This document shows positions 18,844-30,102 of a stretch of DNA of 64,000 nt, piece by piece. Source of the DNA: an uncultured Clostridia bacterium (lineage in GTDB: Bacteria; Bacillota; Clostridia; Oscillospirales; CAG-272); the NCBI GenBank assembly GCA_947588825.1, contig CANPZU010000006.1:1-64000 (forward strand), read 5' to 3'. Every line of letters begins with the position of its first letter. Positions within the stretch are counted from its first letter, which is position 1. A model generated the notes under the pieces. It saw nothing but the letters and a program-made list of their open reading frames with translations, was not told the DNA's origin and made no database searches. Position numbers and translations under genes: made by a program.

Positions 18844-19854
18844 TTATTGTTCGATAATTTTATAAAGTTCTTCAGCAATCATCTCATGCCCGAATTTATT
18901 AAGATGTCCGCTTCCAACAGATGAATTACAGAATCCGTGCGGAAGAATGTGTTTTGTGTTATATTCTTGTTGGAACCGATCCGTCATATCCAAAAATATT
19001 ATCCCGTTATTTTCGCATAAATCTGAAAATACTTTTCTATCCTCCATGTTGTCCGGTAGCAACAAACTTCCGTCTGAATTGATTTGCGTGGTCGGATGAT
19101 AGCAAATGATAATATTGGTTTCATTTTCTGACGCAATATTTGCAATATATGACAACACATTATCGAGAAGTAAATTATCTACTGTATTCCCAAAAGACTT
19201 GTTTGAAATGTCAGCTTCTTTCTTATCACCGCCCTGTTCCAAAAATCCCTTAATTTGATAGTAGGTTAATCTCAAAAATTGATTTTTAGAAAGCATAGCG
19301 AGTATTCCTTCCGAATGATCGGCGAGTTCCGAAATAGAACCGTCCAATATAGAATTTAATTCATCATCAGTAAAATCCAGTTTAGATGTTTCAATAACAA
19401 CATATTCAGATGGATGATAATACATTAAGGCGGATTCAAGGTTGTTACAGCATATTGGAAATGTATGTCCGGATATTCCAATATTATAAGCTGTATTACT
19501 GCCAAGCAAAGCATTTAATTTTGAAACTGTTGATTCTGACATAAGCACATTGCCCGCTTCCATATGTGATGAGCCCATAATGAGAACATTGATATTCATT
19601 CTAGTTTCATAATCAAAGGAATTCGCAAACCCTTCATTATTCGTCTTGCCATTCGAAATTCCCTCTCTGCATTGGGAATAAAACGTATTTGGTGTCCAAA
19701 TATGATCAGTAGCTCCGCTTGAATTAGGGAAATGGACGGGCGAATTATAATAAAACATACAGAAGAATGTCATCGCGAAAAAGGCAAAACATCCCGCGAA
19801 AAAGGCTTTGATAAACCATTTTAAACATTTTTTACACATATTATCTCCTCGCAT
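18844..19854 (-). CDS. SGNH/AlgX-like protein partnering the MBOAT
   Basis: 336 aa; N-terminal TM, VLIMGSSHMEAGN and GHLNKFGHEMIAEEL motifs. Confidence 0.65.
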   Translation of the reverse strand: MRGDNMCKKCLKWFIKAFFAGCFAFFAMTFFCMFYYNSPVHFPNSSGATDHIWTPNTFYSQCREGISNGKTNNEGFANSFDYETRMNINVLIMGSSHMEAGNVLMSESTVSKLNALLGSNTAYNIGISGHTFPICCNNLESALMYYHPSEYVVIETSKLDFTDDELNSILDGSISELADHSEGILAMLSKNQFLRLTYYQIKGFLEQGGDKKEADISNKSFGNTVDNLLLDNVLSYIANIASENETNIIICYHPTTQINSDGSLLLPDNMEDRKVFSDLCENNGIIFLDMTDRFQQEYNTKHILPHGFCNSSVGSGHLNKFGHEMIAEELYKIIEQ

Positions 19855-19990
19855 AGTTATTTCATTAACTCAATCCATTTTTTATAATGCCATGATCCTT
19901 GTTTCAAAAGGTTAAAGCCACTAAAAAGACGTTTTTTTATGTACTTTGATATGATATGCTTTCAGATAACCGCCGAAGTAGATTCGACGT

Positions 19991-21223
19991 TCAGTCCCTT
20001 CTAAATAAGTCGCGTGTGTAGACTTTATCCGCGACGTCGTCGAGCACAGGTTCATACCGATTTGCGATAATGGCGTCGCTCTCATGCTTGAAACGCTCGA
20101 TATCGTTCACGACAACGCTCCCAAAGAAGGTCGTGCCGTCCTCCAGCGTCGGTTCGTAGATGATGACCGTCGCGCCCTTTGCCTTGATGCGTTTCATAAC
20201 GCCTTGGATCGAGGACTGACGGAAGTTGTCGCTACCCGTTTTCATGGTCAGGCGATAAACTCCAACCGTGACATTTCGTTCTTTTTCACGATTATAGCTT
20301 TCGCTGTTTTCGTATGCCCCCGCCATTTTCAATACCCGGTCGGCAATGAAATCCTTGCGGGTGCGGTTGCTTTCGACGATGGCGGACATCATGTTCTGCG
20401 GCACGTCACGGTAGTTTGCAAGGAGCTGTTTCGTGTCTTTCGGCAGGCAGTAGCCTCCGTAGCCGAAGGAAGGGTTGTTGTAGAAATCGCCGATACGCGG
20501 GTCAAGGCAGACGCCGCGGATGATGTCCGCCGTGTTCAGCCCCTTCATCTCGGCGTATGTGTCAAGCTCGTTAAAGTAGCTGACACGCAGGGCGAGGTAG
20601 GTGTTGGCGAACAGCTTGACTGCCTCCGCCTCGGTGAAGCCCATGATGATGGTGTCGATGTTTTCTTTGAGAGCGCCTTCCTTGAGAAGTCCCGCGAAGG
20701 TGTTTGCCGCTTTCGTAAGGCGGTCGTTTTGCAGATCCGTGCCGACGATAATGCGGCTGGGATACAGGTTGTCGTAAAGCGCTTTGGACTCGCGCAGAAA
20801 TTCCGGGCTGAACAGAATGCGGTCGGTGTGATACTTCTCCCGCATTTTCTCGGTGTATCCCACGGGAATCGTGGACTTGATCACCATGATCGCACTGTCC
20901 GAGTTTTCAAGCACCAGTTCGATCACCGATTCCACGGCGGAGCAGTCGAAATAGTCCTTCTGCGGGTCATAATTGGTTGGCGCGGCGATGATGACGAAGT
21001 CCGCGTCGCGGTATGCCGACGCACCGTCGAGGGTCGCGGTTAGATCGAGGTCTTTCTCGGCGAGGTATTTCTCTATGTATTCGTCCTGAATCGGACTCTT
21101 GCGGTGATTTATCAATTCCACCTTTTCGGGGATGATGTCTACCGCCTTGACGCGGTTGTGCTGCGCCAGAAGCACAGCCATGGATAAGCCGACATAGCCT
21201 GTACCGGCAATTGCGATGTTCAT
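19991..21223 (-). CDS. ugd: UDP-glucose 6-dehydrogenase family
   Basis: 410 aa; [41 protein letters not shown]. Confidence 0.92.
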   Translation of the reverse strand: MNIAIAGTGYVGLSMAVLLAQHNRVKAVDIIPEKVELINHRKSPIQDEYIEKYLAEKDLDLTATLDGASAYRDADFVIIAAPTNYDPQKDYFDCSAVESVIELVLENSDSAIMVIKSTIPVGYTEKMREKYHTDRILFSPEFLRESKALYDNLYPSRIIVGTDLQNDRLTKAANTFAGLLKEGALKENIDTIIMGFTEAEAVKLFANTYLALRVSYFNELDTYAEMKGLNTADIIRGVCLDPRIGDFYNNPSFGYGGYCLPKDTKQLLANYRDVPQNMMSAIVESNRTRKDFIADRVLKMAGAYENSESYNREKERNVTVGVYRLTMKTGSDNFRQSSIQGVMKRIKAKGATVIIYEPTLEDGTTFFGSVVVNDIERFKHESDAIIANRYEPVLDDVADKVYTRDLFRRD

Positions 21224-21233
21224 TTTTTATCCC

Positions 21234-22310
21234 TCACACTTTGTAAAATTCTTTATACCACTCGGCAAATTTCCGAAGTCCGTCGCGAAGGCTTGTCTGC
21301 GGTTTGAAGCCGAAATCCCGTTCCAATGCGCTTGTGTCGGCATAGGTCACGGGAACGTCTCCCGGCTGCATCGGGACAAGCTTTTTGTGGGCTTCGAAAT
21401 CGTAGTCTCTCGGCAAAACCTCGGCACGGATAAGCTCCTGCTGCAAAATGTCCACGAAGTCCAAAAGGTTCTCCGGGTGGTTGTTGCCGATGTTATATAT
21501 CTTGTACGGAGGAACGGGAAGCCCGTCCTCGCCGGTCGTTTTTTTCGGGGGCGACTGCATCACACGAATGACGCCCTCCACGATGTCGTCCACATAGGTA
21601 AAATCCCGCTTGCAGTTGCCGTAATTGAAGATTTCGATGGTCTCGCCCTTCAGGAGCTTGTTTGTAAATCCGAAATACGCCATGTCCGGGCGTCCGGCGG
21701 GACCGTAGACCGTGAAGAAGCGAAGTCCGGTGGAGGGGATGTTGTAGAGCTTTGAGTAGGCGTGTGCCAGAAGCTCGTTGCTCTTTTTGGTTGCCGCATA
21801 GAGCGAAACAGGGTTGTCCACCTTATCGTCGGTCGAGTACGGCACTTTTTTGTTGGAGCCGTAGACACTTGACGAACTTGCGTACACCAAATGCTCAACG
21901 GGATTGTGGCGGCAGGCTTCAAGAATGTTGTAGAAGCCGATGATGTTAGACTCTATGTACGCGTCGGGGTGAGAGATCGAGTAGCGCACACCCGCCTGCG
22001 CCGCAAGATTCACGACGATTTGGGGCTTGTACTGCGCGAAAATACCGTCGATCAGCGCCTTGTCTGCGAGGTTACCCTTGATGAAAGTGTGTTTAACAGG
22101 GCTGGTCGCGGCAACTTTTTCGATCTCTGCAAGGCGGTACTCCTTCAGCGAGACGTCGTAGTAGTCATTCATACTGTCGAGGCCGATGATGTGCCCGGAC
22201 GGGAGATCGCGCAAAAGGCGCGTAACGAGGTTTGCGCCAATGAATCCGGGCGAGCCGGTGACGAGGATTGTTTTGGTATTGAATGCAACATTTTGATTTG
22301 TCATATGCAA
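21234..22310 (-). CDS. NAD-dependent epimerase, UDP-glucuronate 4-epimerase-like
   Basis: 358 aa; ILVTGSPGFIGANLVTRLL...GLDSMNDYYDVSLKEYRL...YAATKKSNELLAHAYSKLY. Confidence 0.9.
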   Translation of the reverse strand: MHMTNQNVAFNTKTILVTGSPGFIGANLVTRLLRDLPSGHIIGLDSMNDYYDVSLKEYRLAEIEKVAATSPVKHTFIKGNLADKALIDGIFAQYKPQIVVNLAAQAGVRYSISHPDAYIESNIIGFYNILEACRHNPVEHLVYASSSSVYGSNKKVPYSTDDKVDNPVSLYAATKKSNELLAHAYSKLYNIPSTGLRFFTVYGPAGRPDMAYFGFTNKLLKGETIEIFNYGNCKRDFTYVDDIVEGVIRVMQSPPKKTTGEDGLPVPPYKIYNIGNNHPENLLDFVDILQQELIRAEVLPRDYDFEAHKKLVPMQPGDVPVTYADTSALERDFGFKPQTSLRDGLRKFAEWYKEFYKV

Positions 22311-22448
22311 TATCCTTATGTTTAAAATTGAATTATATCTTGAACTGTCTTTGACCTTTAGAATGGGGCCAATTATTTGCCCATATAACAGTTAATAACC
22401 ATTCCTTTTTGTATGGATACAGTTCCATTTCAAGGATGTTTTTTATCT

Positions 22449-24056
22449 TTATTTCAGAGCTTTTATATACGGTAATGCATAGGCAAATATAAAGAACAAG
22501 CCTATAGCTACGCCATATAAAATATAAACATACATGAGCTTGTGGGTTTTTCTGTCTTCAATCGCATTGCATTCGCTTTCAGGCCGAATATGTAACCGTT
22601 CATATCGCTCTATATCACTTTCTGTCGGTTTCTTAATTCTGTTTCCTACTAATAAACCAATCAGACTTAACACCATACCAATAATAAACGGATCCAAATA
22701 CATTGGCAGCGTCACCTCCATTAATGCCGAAACGCTTTTGGGTATCACGCATCCTAAAAAGCCAAACAGCATGCCCAGAAAAGCACCCAGTTCGCTCATT
22801 TTTTTCGACCAAATAGAAGCCAGTGCAACAATTCCCCACGAGCTGGCAATCACAGTACCGCCAAAGTACATAATCCAGAATATCTGCGGAGGATTAAAGA
22901 ACGCTAATGCTAAAGCAATAAGGCTTACGATTGCCATGCCAATTCTCGAAACGGTAAGAGATTTCTTCTCTGTAGTATCTCTGTATTTTGTGAATACATC
23001 ATTCGTCAGCGATGAACCTATCAGCGAAAGGAATGTCGAGGCTGAAGAAATTCCTGCTGAAAGAATACCTGTCAGCATGACTACTCCAACCAAAACCGGC
23101 ATAACATTCATTGCCGCCCAAATAATGCTACTGCTTGCATCACTCAAATCCGGGTTGATTTTATACACAAATGCAGCGGTGAAATAAAGCGACATCGTCA
23201 CCGTTGCTACACCGATGGATGCCCAAATTGATGAGCGAACAACAGTATGCTCATTTTTAGCCATCAGATATCTGCTTGTCTGCCACGGACTGACCATTAC
23301 AACAACTGCCCAGACAAAGCCGTAAACAATAGCCCAAACCAGATTTTCTGCACCGGTAGGATAGAGATAATCCAGATTATTTGTCCACGAAATGATACCG
23401 GGACGGGTTACAGACTGCGCCAGTTCCGTTATAGCGGTATTCCATCCTCCTGCCGCTTTGACTACAAACGGGATTCCGATAAGAGCTGCAACCAGGAAAA
23501 CAAGGAACATTACAGTATCTGTAATCAGAACGCCTTTGGAACCGGAATAAACCGTAAAAATGGTAAATGACGCCCATGCAATCAGAACGCACCACTTATA
23601 TTCGAGTCCCGTGATAGAAGTCATTAGCGTAGATACGCCCTGAATTGCAGAGAGCAAATAAGCCGTAACGCCAAACATCAGTGTAATAGATGCCAGTTTT
23701 CTCATGCGGTTTGAAGCAAATCTCATTCCGAAATACTCCGGAACCGTATTAGCTTGACTTCTTCTTATGTACTTGCCGAATAATGTTGCTCCGTAAACAT
23801 AGCCTAACGACTGCATTATTCCGACAATAACAATTCCCATGAAGAAACCGCTGTAAACTTCACCGGTATCTCCGAGAAAAGCGCCTGTTGAAAGGAAGGA
23901 AGCGATCAGCGATCCTACAATCAGAATTACCGGGGCACGTCGACCTGCAACATAGTAATCGTTCGTGTTCTTTACTTTGCGTCCGGCAATTATACCTATA
24001 AGTATAAAGACTATAACTGCTACTATGGTACCAATCAAATAAATGCTGAAGCTCAT
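22449..24056 (-). CDS. Sodium:solute symporter (SSS) family, copy 1
   Basis: 535 aa polytopic; RKVKNTNDYYVAGRRAPVILIVGSLIASFLSTGAFLGDTGEVYSGF. Confidence 0.9.
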   Translation of the reverse strand: MSFSIYLIGTIVAVIVFILIGIIAGRKVKNTNDYYVAGRRAPVILIVGSLIASFLSTGAFLGDTGEVYSGFFMGIVIVGIMQSLGYVYGATLFGKYIRRSQANTVPEYFGMRFASNRMRKLASITLMFGVTAYLLSAIQGVSTLMTSITGLEYKWCVLIAWASFTIFTVYSGSKGVLITDTVMFLVFLVAALIGIPFVVKAAGGWNTAITELAQSVTRPGIISWTNNLDYLYPTGAENLVWAIVYGFVWAVVVMVSPWQTSRYLMAKNEHTVVRSSIWASIGVATVTMSLYFTAAFVYKINPDLSDASSSIIWAAMNVMPVLVGVVMLTGILSAGISSASTFLSLIGSSLTNDVFTKYRDTTEKKSLTVSRIGMAIVSLIALALAFFNPPQIFWIMYFGGTVIASSWGIVALASIWSKKMSELGAFLGMLFGFLGCVIPKSVSALMEVTLPMYLDPFIIGMVLSLIGLLVGNRIKKPTESDIERYERLHIRPESECNAIEDRKTHKLMYVYILYGVAIGLFFIFAYALPYIKALK

Positions 24057-24148
24057 TTGTCTTTCCTCCTGTCGCTTGTCATGTACCCGTAAAAGAGTGC
24101 CGAGATAATAAACAACACCCCAAATGCGATTGAAAGTACTAATTCCAT
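24053..24148 (-). CDS. 31-aa single-TM micro-ORF coupled to symporter 1
   Basis: MELVLSIAFGVLFIISALFYGYMTSDRRKDK; stop overlaps symporter start (ATGA). Confidence 0.8.
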   Translation of the reverse strand: MELVLSIAFGVLFIISALFYGYMTSDRRKDK

Positions 24149-24149
24149 A

Positions 24150-25079
24150 TTATTTCCTCCGTTCCGGCAGCTCAATCCAGCTGCCAAGTTTTATATCCCA
24201 CTCTTGTGGATTAATAACAGCCAAACCAGAATTATGGTAGAAAGTTAATTCTCCAAAATAAATGTTGTCATTGCAAAGATATAAGTCTACTCGTACTTGC
24301 GGTATGCCTTCTGCAAGCTTTTCAGCAAGTTCAATCATTTTATCCATCTGTTTAGGACGTTCAAGTTCACCTTCTGAATTTGGATTTAACGAAGTAAACG
24401 GAAATCTGTTAAGATCCAGATCGCAATAATCGTTTGTTCTCCCGGCACCGTGTGCTTTCCCCTTGCAAACCAAAATCATTTTTGCCTTTCCGTTAAAGCA
24501 AAAAATTTTGTATTCCTCTAAATTACCACACTTCTGATTACTCATTAATTCCTCATCAGAATTATTCGATATGAACTTTTCTGCAAAAATTTGAGGTTTA
24601 ATATCTCTATATTGTGGTTCACGTCCGTACCAATAAAAGTTGACCTTCATTGATTTTTTAAACTTTGTTTTGGCAGTTGCTTTGTCTAACTCATTTTTGT
24701 TCTTTACAACAATAACACTACCACTATCATGATTAGTCTTTAATACGAACTCATTCGGAAGACTATCGAAATCAATATCATCGAAACAATCCCATACTCC
24801 AATTGTTGGAATAATATATTGCTCACCAATTTTAGATGCGATTATATCCTTTGCCTGAATTTTATCAGTTAATTTTGTATACAATGGGTTAAAGAAATCC
24901 GCGTTATAAAGCTTCAACCATTGAAGTTTTTCGTTAAACGTTTGTGGATCATTCAGATTTAATTTTCTTCCCGTGTATATTCTGTACTTTAATTTTAGAA
25001 ATAAGGGAGAAGGCATCCAACGCAAAAAGCCTCTGTAGGACAAAATACTGAATAGATCTTTAGCAGTTATTTTTCTCAT
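24150..25079 (-). CDS. TupA-like ATP-grasp protein
   Basis: 309 aa; KLNLNDPQTFNEKLQWLKLY...ADFFNPLYTKLTDK...FVLKTNHDSGSVIVVKNK...QVRVDLYLCNDNIYFGELTFYHNSGL. Confidence 0.8.
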   Translation of the reverse strand: MRKITAKDLFSILSYRGFLRWMPSPLFLKLKYRIYTGRKLNLNDPQTFNEKLQWLKLYNADFFNPLYTKLTDKIQAKDIIASKIGEQYIIPTIGVWDCFDDIDFDSLPNEFVLKTNHDSGSVIVVKNKNELDKATAKTKFKKSMKVNFYWYGREPQYRDIKPQIFAEKFISNNSDEELMSNQKCGNLEEYKIFCFNGKAKMILVCKGKAHGAGRTNDYCDLDLNRFPFTSLNPNSEGELERPKQMDKMIELAEKLAEGIPQVRVDLYLCNDNIYFGELTFYHNSGLAVINPQEWDIKLGSWIELPERRK

Positions 25080-26581
25080 ATTTTACTCCTTTGCTTTTTA
25101 AACATAAGATCTATGCTGTTCTTTACCATTTTCCTGTAAAAAACAGTATTAAGCAAAACCGATTCCATAAAGGCAATTACTGTTACTTTAATAGCCATCC
25201 ATATCCATGATATCCAACTTTCGCTACCAAGTGCGATCCATCTTGTGCTGAACCAAATGCAAAGCACAACAAGAATATCCACTAACATGTGTTTTACATA
25301 AATACTAAATTGACGTTTAAGAATGTGCGAACGTAAATACCACGCAAGATATATTGTCCTGTACAGCATCGCAATTAAAGTTCCAAGTGCAACGCCAACA
25401 AGGCCAAATCGTCGTACCAAAAGAACGGATATAATCACATTAATACATGCCTCAAGAATTGCACTGGTTTGTGTTTCTCTGAAATGGCCTGCCGCATGTA
25501 TCATAGCGTTATAAGGCATTCTCAAGCAATATGCAGCATTAGCTACTACTATAAGTATTGAAAAAACAGGAACGATATAATTTGCATCTCTTATTCCCTT
25601 TGTATATACTGCGACAAACGGCAAAATAAGAACAGCTGCCACACTGTATAGGAATGTCACCAAGCAGTGTATAATAAGTTCATACACCGAAAATGTGTCT
25701 TGCAATGTCTTTTCTTCTTTACGAGCATACATATCTCCGAGCAAAGATGAGACTCCAACGGTAACCGTCTCAATCAACTGCTGAAGACCATTTGTTACAA
25801 GGTGATAAACATAATAAATTGAAACATTTTCCAAAGTGGAAAACCACGTCAATATAAGCGTGTCTGTATGTTTAAGAATGTATGTCGAAATATGTTGAGC
25901 CAAGCCATTCCACTTTTGTTTAATCGGTTCTTCTGTCAATTTTAGTTTAAAGTTTAAATCATAGTGCCGATTAACATAAATTTTCAGCAAAAGAGGATTC
26001 AATATAAAAACACACGCCGCGACCAATTTAACAATCTCTATCGATACGCCGATTTTTATTAAAACAACGCTTGCGATCGTATTCAGAATCGTTGTAAATA
26101 TAGATATTCCGTATTCAATATAGGCCAGTTGATCAGCATTCAACAACTGTCGGTAAGTAATACCCATCATATAGTTTGCTATAGACTGAAAAGCAATAGC
26201 AACAACAAGAATAGCAGTAGATATGTAACCTATTCCGTGATCAACAGCTAAAGGAAAATATACCATCAGTATCACTGAATAGCCGCAAAGCAGTAACCCT
26301 ATTTTTTGAAAATATTTTTTTGATGAGATTAATATTTTACTGACATTTTCATAATTATTTTCCGCAAGAGGCTTATACAGCGCAGCTCGTACTACAGCTC
26401 CAACCCCCATTTCCATCATAGAAAAGAAAGCAAGGAACTGTGTTATAGACGAAACAAGACCATTTACCTCGGAACCGTAATGCCCTATTATAAGCCGTGG
26501 TAGAATAAAACCACTTATTAAAGTTACAAGTTGAGCTAATAAAGCCGTTCCGGTATTAAACAATAATTTTTTTCTTCGCAT
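25076..26581 (-). CDS. Polysaccharide flippase (Wzx/MATE-like)
   Basis: 501 aa polytopic; NTGTALLAQLVTLISGFILPRLIIGHYGSEVNGLVSSITQFLAFFSMMEMGVGAVVRAALYKPLAENN. Confidence 0.88.
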   Translation of the reverse strand: MRRKKLLFNTGTALLAQLVTLISGFILPRLIIGHYGSEVNGLVSSITQFLAFFSMMEMGVGAVVRAALYKPLAENNYENVSKILISSKKYFQKIGLLLCGYSVILMVYFPLAVDHGIGYISTAILVVAIAFQSIANYMMGITYRQLLNADQLAYIEYGISIFTTILNTIASVVLIKIGVSIEIVKLVAACVFILNPLLLKIYVNRHYDLNFKLKLTEEPIKQKWNGLAQHISTYILKHTDTLILTWFSTLENVSIYYVYHLVTNGLQQLIETVTVGVSSLLGDMYARKEEKTLQDTFSVYELIIHCLVTFLYSVAAVLILPFVAVYTKGIRDANYIVPVFSILIVVANAAYCLRMPYNAMIHAAGHFRETQTSAILEACINVIISVLLVRRFGLVGVALGTLIAMLYRTIYLAWYLRSHILKRQFSIYVKHMLVDILVVLCIWFSTRWIALGSESWISWIWMAIKVTVIAFMESVLLNTVFYRKMVKNSIDLMFKKQRSKI

Positions 26582-26625
26582 TTGCTTCGCCCTAGTAACT
26601 CCTTAATTTCATAAAACCATATAAG

Positions 26626-27804
26626 TTATTTCAAGAGCGTCTGCCAATCAGCCGTGATTTTTTGAGGTGTAAAATCAGCAATTCTCTCAAGACTTTTACG
26701 GTGGTAATGCTTTTTAAGTTCTGAATCTCTTAACAGTAGCTCAATTGCCTTAACAAGTTGCAGCTCCGCCTTTGTCAACGGACTCGTCGCGTCAAATTCT
26801 CCCATTCCACAAACTGAAGTTAAAATTCCATACTCGCACATCTCTATATCTTCGAGATGTTCTTTTATATTTGTACCCGGGTTAAGTATTTCTCTAGAAC
26901 CCGAATAACAGTCAGTGGAAATACATGGAAGGCCAAAAGCCATCGCTTCAAGCAGGGCATTCGATAGACCCTCAAATTCGGAGGATAAAACGAATGCATC
27001 ACAAAACTTAAAACAAGCATGTGGCGCTTCGACATAGCCAAGAAACTTTATATTGTTTTCAAGGCTCAAATTCTTAACAAGACATTTAAGTCGCTCTTCC
27101 AACTGTCCTTCACCTAAAACATATAATTTAATATCAGGAATAGTCTTTTTAACTTCGGCGATGGCTCTTATCAGATGCCATTGACCTTTTTGTTCTGTTA
27201 GACGTCCCATAGTTATTAATCCATGTCCGGTTTCAAGAACAATGCTATTATTTTCAGCTTTTTTAAAAAGAATTTCATAGTTACATGGATTATGTATTGT
27301 TACTACCTTGTCAGCGGGAATTCCGTATGCAGCTTTAAGATCGTTTTCAACCCCTATAGAAGGGGTTACTACTTTATATGATTTATTGCCAACAAACCTC
27401 ATCAACTTTTCTTCTACATAACCTCCGATGCCCTTTGCCGGATTTCGAGATTTTGACATTTGATTACGAACTGATGTGATCACTTTTTCGTCGACATATG
27501 ATAAAACGTTTACAAGATTGGGACCCATCAATAAACTGATAGAATAATCAAAGTGATGTTCCTTTTTGATAGTTTTTACGACATTTACTCGCTTAAAAAA
27601 CGTAATCAATTTATTAAATAGGCCATCCTTTGAGGGCATATGAAGATCGTACAATGTCCCTGCATATGGGTAGGCAATATCCCGCCCATCGAAAACAATC
27701 AGGTGAACATTATATGATTCTTTTAGGAACATAGATAAATTAGCTGCCGTTCGTTCCGCTCCACCCCCATTTAGCGTTGGAACTATAATTACTATGTTTT
27801 TCAT
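26626..27804 (-). CDS. Glycosyltransferase (GT4-like)
   Basis: 392 aa; VPTLNGGGAERTAANLS, EFEGLSNALLEAMAFGLPCISTDC. Confidence 0.9.
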   Translation of the reverse strand: MKNIVIIVPTLNGGGAERTAANLSMFLKESYNVHLIVFDGRDIAYPYAGTLYDLHMPSKDGLFNKLITFFKRVNVVKTIKKEHHFDYSISLLMGPNLVNVLSYVDEKVITSVRNQMSKSRNPAKGIGGYVEEKLMRFVGNKSYKVVTPSIGVENDLKAAYGIPADKVVTIHNPCNYEILFKKAENNSIVLETGHGLITMGRLTEQKGQWHLIRAIAEVKKTIPDIKLYVLGEGQLEERLKCLVKNLSLENNIKFLGYVEAPHACFKFCDAFVLSSEFEGLSNALLEAMAFGLPCISTDCYSGSREILNPGTNIKEHLEDIEMCEYGILTSVCGMGEFDATSPLTKAELQLVKAIELLLRDSELKKHYHRKSLERIADFTPQKITADWQTLLK

Positions 27805-27887
27805 ACGGTTTCTCCTTGTATAATGCTATCGGTTTAAAGGCTCCTTGAAAATTTGCTTCTATAAACTTCTATAAAATAATTGTTAGA

Positions 27888-28922
27888 TTACCACATAAAT
27901 TTATATGGAACCGTTCCATTCATATTTGAAAGGGAATAAACATAAAATGCGAAAGATAATATCATCATAATAATTATAACAATACTTTGGCTCTTCTTTT
28001 CAAAAGCTTTGGCTGTATTTGGTAGCATAATAAACATCGGAATTGAAAAGAATTCGCCTAATCTATTGAGTATTGTTATTGTTAGTGCAAAACTTTGACA
28101 AACAACAGAGCCTACCGCCAATAGTGTAAGCAATTGCAGTTTTGGATTTATTTCTTCGGAACGCATGAATAGGAACCAGACATAACAAAATACCAGAAAA
28201 TAAACAAGTAGCAATGATCCTCCTGATCCGGGTTTGAGATCAGCATACCGTGAATAGCCTAAATAGGAAACCATGCTCCTTATCAACGGCGCAGAAAACA
28301 ATGATGTTACAAGTGTAACAATGGTAAACCCCAAAAGAAGATACTTATTGATTTGCTTGTTTATTCTTTTCCCATGAAGAAATGGATATATTAAAACCGC
28401 TATTAAAGCTGTACGATGAAATAGTGATGCCAAAATAATCAAGAAAATAAACTTCCAAAATTTCTTTTCTTGGGCATATTTATAAGCAATCAAAACAATA
28501 CTAATCGCAATAGCTTGCCTTAATCTAGTGAATGTTGACTGATAAAAACCCATTGAAATATATAGCCATATGCTGATAATAGGAAAGGATGCATTTCTTT
28601 TTATAAAATGAATTACGCCGATTATTGATAGAAAACTACAAACTGCGAGTAGCCACTGGTAATTGTTTGTGAAAATAGAGATAATTTTATTAAGTAAAAT
28701 GTATCCTCTCTCCACATCAGCATAGGATGAAAACCACTCTGCTCGTGAAAATATTTCAAAAAATGATTTATAAGAATAATAATCCGCTCCTACGCCTTCT
28801 CCTTTAAGAGCGCCTAACATAAACAGCCAAATGAATATTACAATGTACATCAGCCTTTTGTTTTTTCGCAAAACACAAGCTGTCAGTGATATGAGAAACA
28901 AATTTACAATATAAAACAGCAC
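27888..28922 (-). CDS. EpsG/Wzy-like polysaccharide polymerase
   Basis: 344 aa polytopic; GALKGEGVGADYYSYKSFFEIF, STFTRLRQAIAISIVLIAYKYA. Confidence 0.8.
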   Translation of the reverse strand: MLFYIVNLFLISLTACVLRKNKRLMYIVIFIWLFMLGALKGEGVGADYYSYKSFFEIFSRAEWFSSYADVERGYILLNKIISIFTNNYQWLLAVCSFLSIIGVIHFIKRNASFPIISIWLYISMGFYQSTFTRLRQAIAISIVLIAYKYAQEKKFWKFIFLIILASLFHRTALIAVLIYPFLHGKRINKQINKYLLLGFTIVTLVTSLFSAPLIRSMVSYLGYSRYADLKPGSGGSLLLVYFLVFCYVWFLFMRSEEINPKLQLLTLLAVGSVVCQSFALTITILNRLGEFFSIPMFIMLPNTAKAFEKKSQSIVIIIMMILSFAFYVYSLSNMNGTVPYKFMW

Positions 28923-29016
28923 TTTGTTCGGTTCCCCTCCGTCTTCAATTTCTATAATAAACTCGTTAAAGTAAAATATAAGGCGCTTCTATAAAAATAG
29001 AATTTAGAAGGTCACT

Positions 29017-30102
29017 TTACAATGTTTTATTAGTTGAACCATAGAGAATTACATCTTCCCATTTTTTTAGAACATTCTCCGACATATATTTTTGAGAAGA
29101 GTTTATTGCACCTTCGCTGAGCCGCTTACAGGCAAAGCTGTCATTTAATAAAAATTCAATCTTTTCGGCCAGAGCCATTGAATCATTTTGAGGAACTAAT
29201 ATGCCATTGTAACCGTCACTAATTATTTCATCTGCACCGGGATAGGCGGTACATATACATGGCAAGCCTAACATCATGGCTTCTATCAAAACATTCGAGG
29301 CGCCTTCGTACAGAGACGTAAGTACAAACATTGTTGCACTGTTTATACAGTCATGTATATTCGTTTTATTTCCCATCAATCTCACGGCCCCAGTCAAATT
29401 CCATGCGTCTATTCTTTCATTTAATTCATCTTTAAGTGCTCCCTCTCCATATATTTCAAAGACCAAATTTTTATGGTCTTTTTGCAATATATGCGCGGCA
29501 TCGATAAACATCGTCTGATTTTTTTGAGCACATAAACGCCCTACTGTTACAACTCTATTCTTTTCCCTTTCTATAGGCATCGATTTGACTGTAACAGGAT
29601 TTGGAATAATCTCGCTATGATTTTTCAACGAATTAGAAAAGCAATTTTCCTGATACTTTGTTTGGAAGATAACAGTTGAGGCTCGTTTGTATAACAAATC
29701 ACAGATTTTTAACATTAATTTGCTTCTTCCATCATTCTGGGGATCGTTTCTTTCTGATACAATAATAGTGTTTTTTAACCCAAAACTTGCAAACAACACA
29801 AGCGCATTAATCCTCCCAACAAAGGAAATCACTCTATCCGGTTTACTTGTTTTTAGATACTTTCTTATGTTTTTGCACCAAAACAAGATATTTTTATAAT
29901 ATGATTTGTATTTGCCATGCAAATCAATAATTCTTACATCATCATTCAATTTATATTCAACAGTATTATCAAGTAAAAGAACTATATCGACATTCCACCC
30001 TAAATCAGAAAAATGGTTAGATAAATGCGATATGACTCTTTCGGCTCCGCCCATCCCCATACTACCTATAAAAAAAGTGATTTTCATGTTAATTTCTCCC
30101 AA
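29017..30102 (-). CDS. Glycosyltransferase (GT4-like)
   Basis: 361 aa; FFIGSMGMGGAERVISHLSNHF, LYEGASNVLIEAMMLGLPCICT. Confidence 0.9.
   Translation of the reverse strand: MGEINMKITFFIGSMGMGGAERVISHLSNHFSDLGWNVDIVLLLDNTVEYKLNDDVRIIDLHGKYKSYYKNILFWCKNIRKYLKTSKPDRVISFVGRINALVLFASFGLKNTIIVSERNDPQNDGRSKLMLKICDLLYKRASTVIFQTKYQENCFSNSLKNHSEIIPNPVTVKSMPIEREKNRVVTVGRLCAQKNQTMFIDAAHILQKDHKNLVFEIYGEGALKDELNERIDAWNLTGAVRLMGNKTNIHDCINSATMFVLTSLYEGASNVLIEAMMLGLPCICTAYPGADEIISDGYNGILVPQNDSMALAEKIEFLLNDSFACKRLSEGAINSSQKYMSENVLKKWEDVILYGSTNKTL

Noticed and set aside
20084-21043. 319-aa plus-strand ORF
   Set aside because: Antisense of the UDP-glucose dehydrogenase gene.
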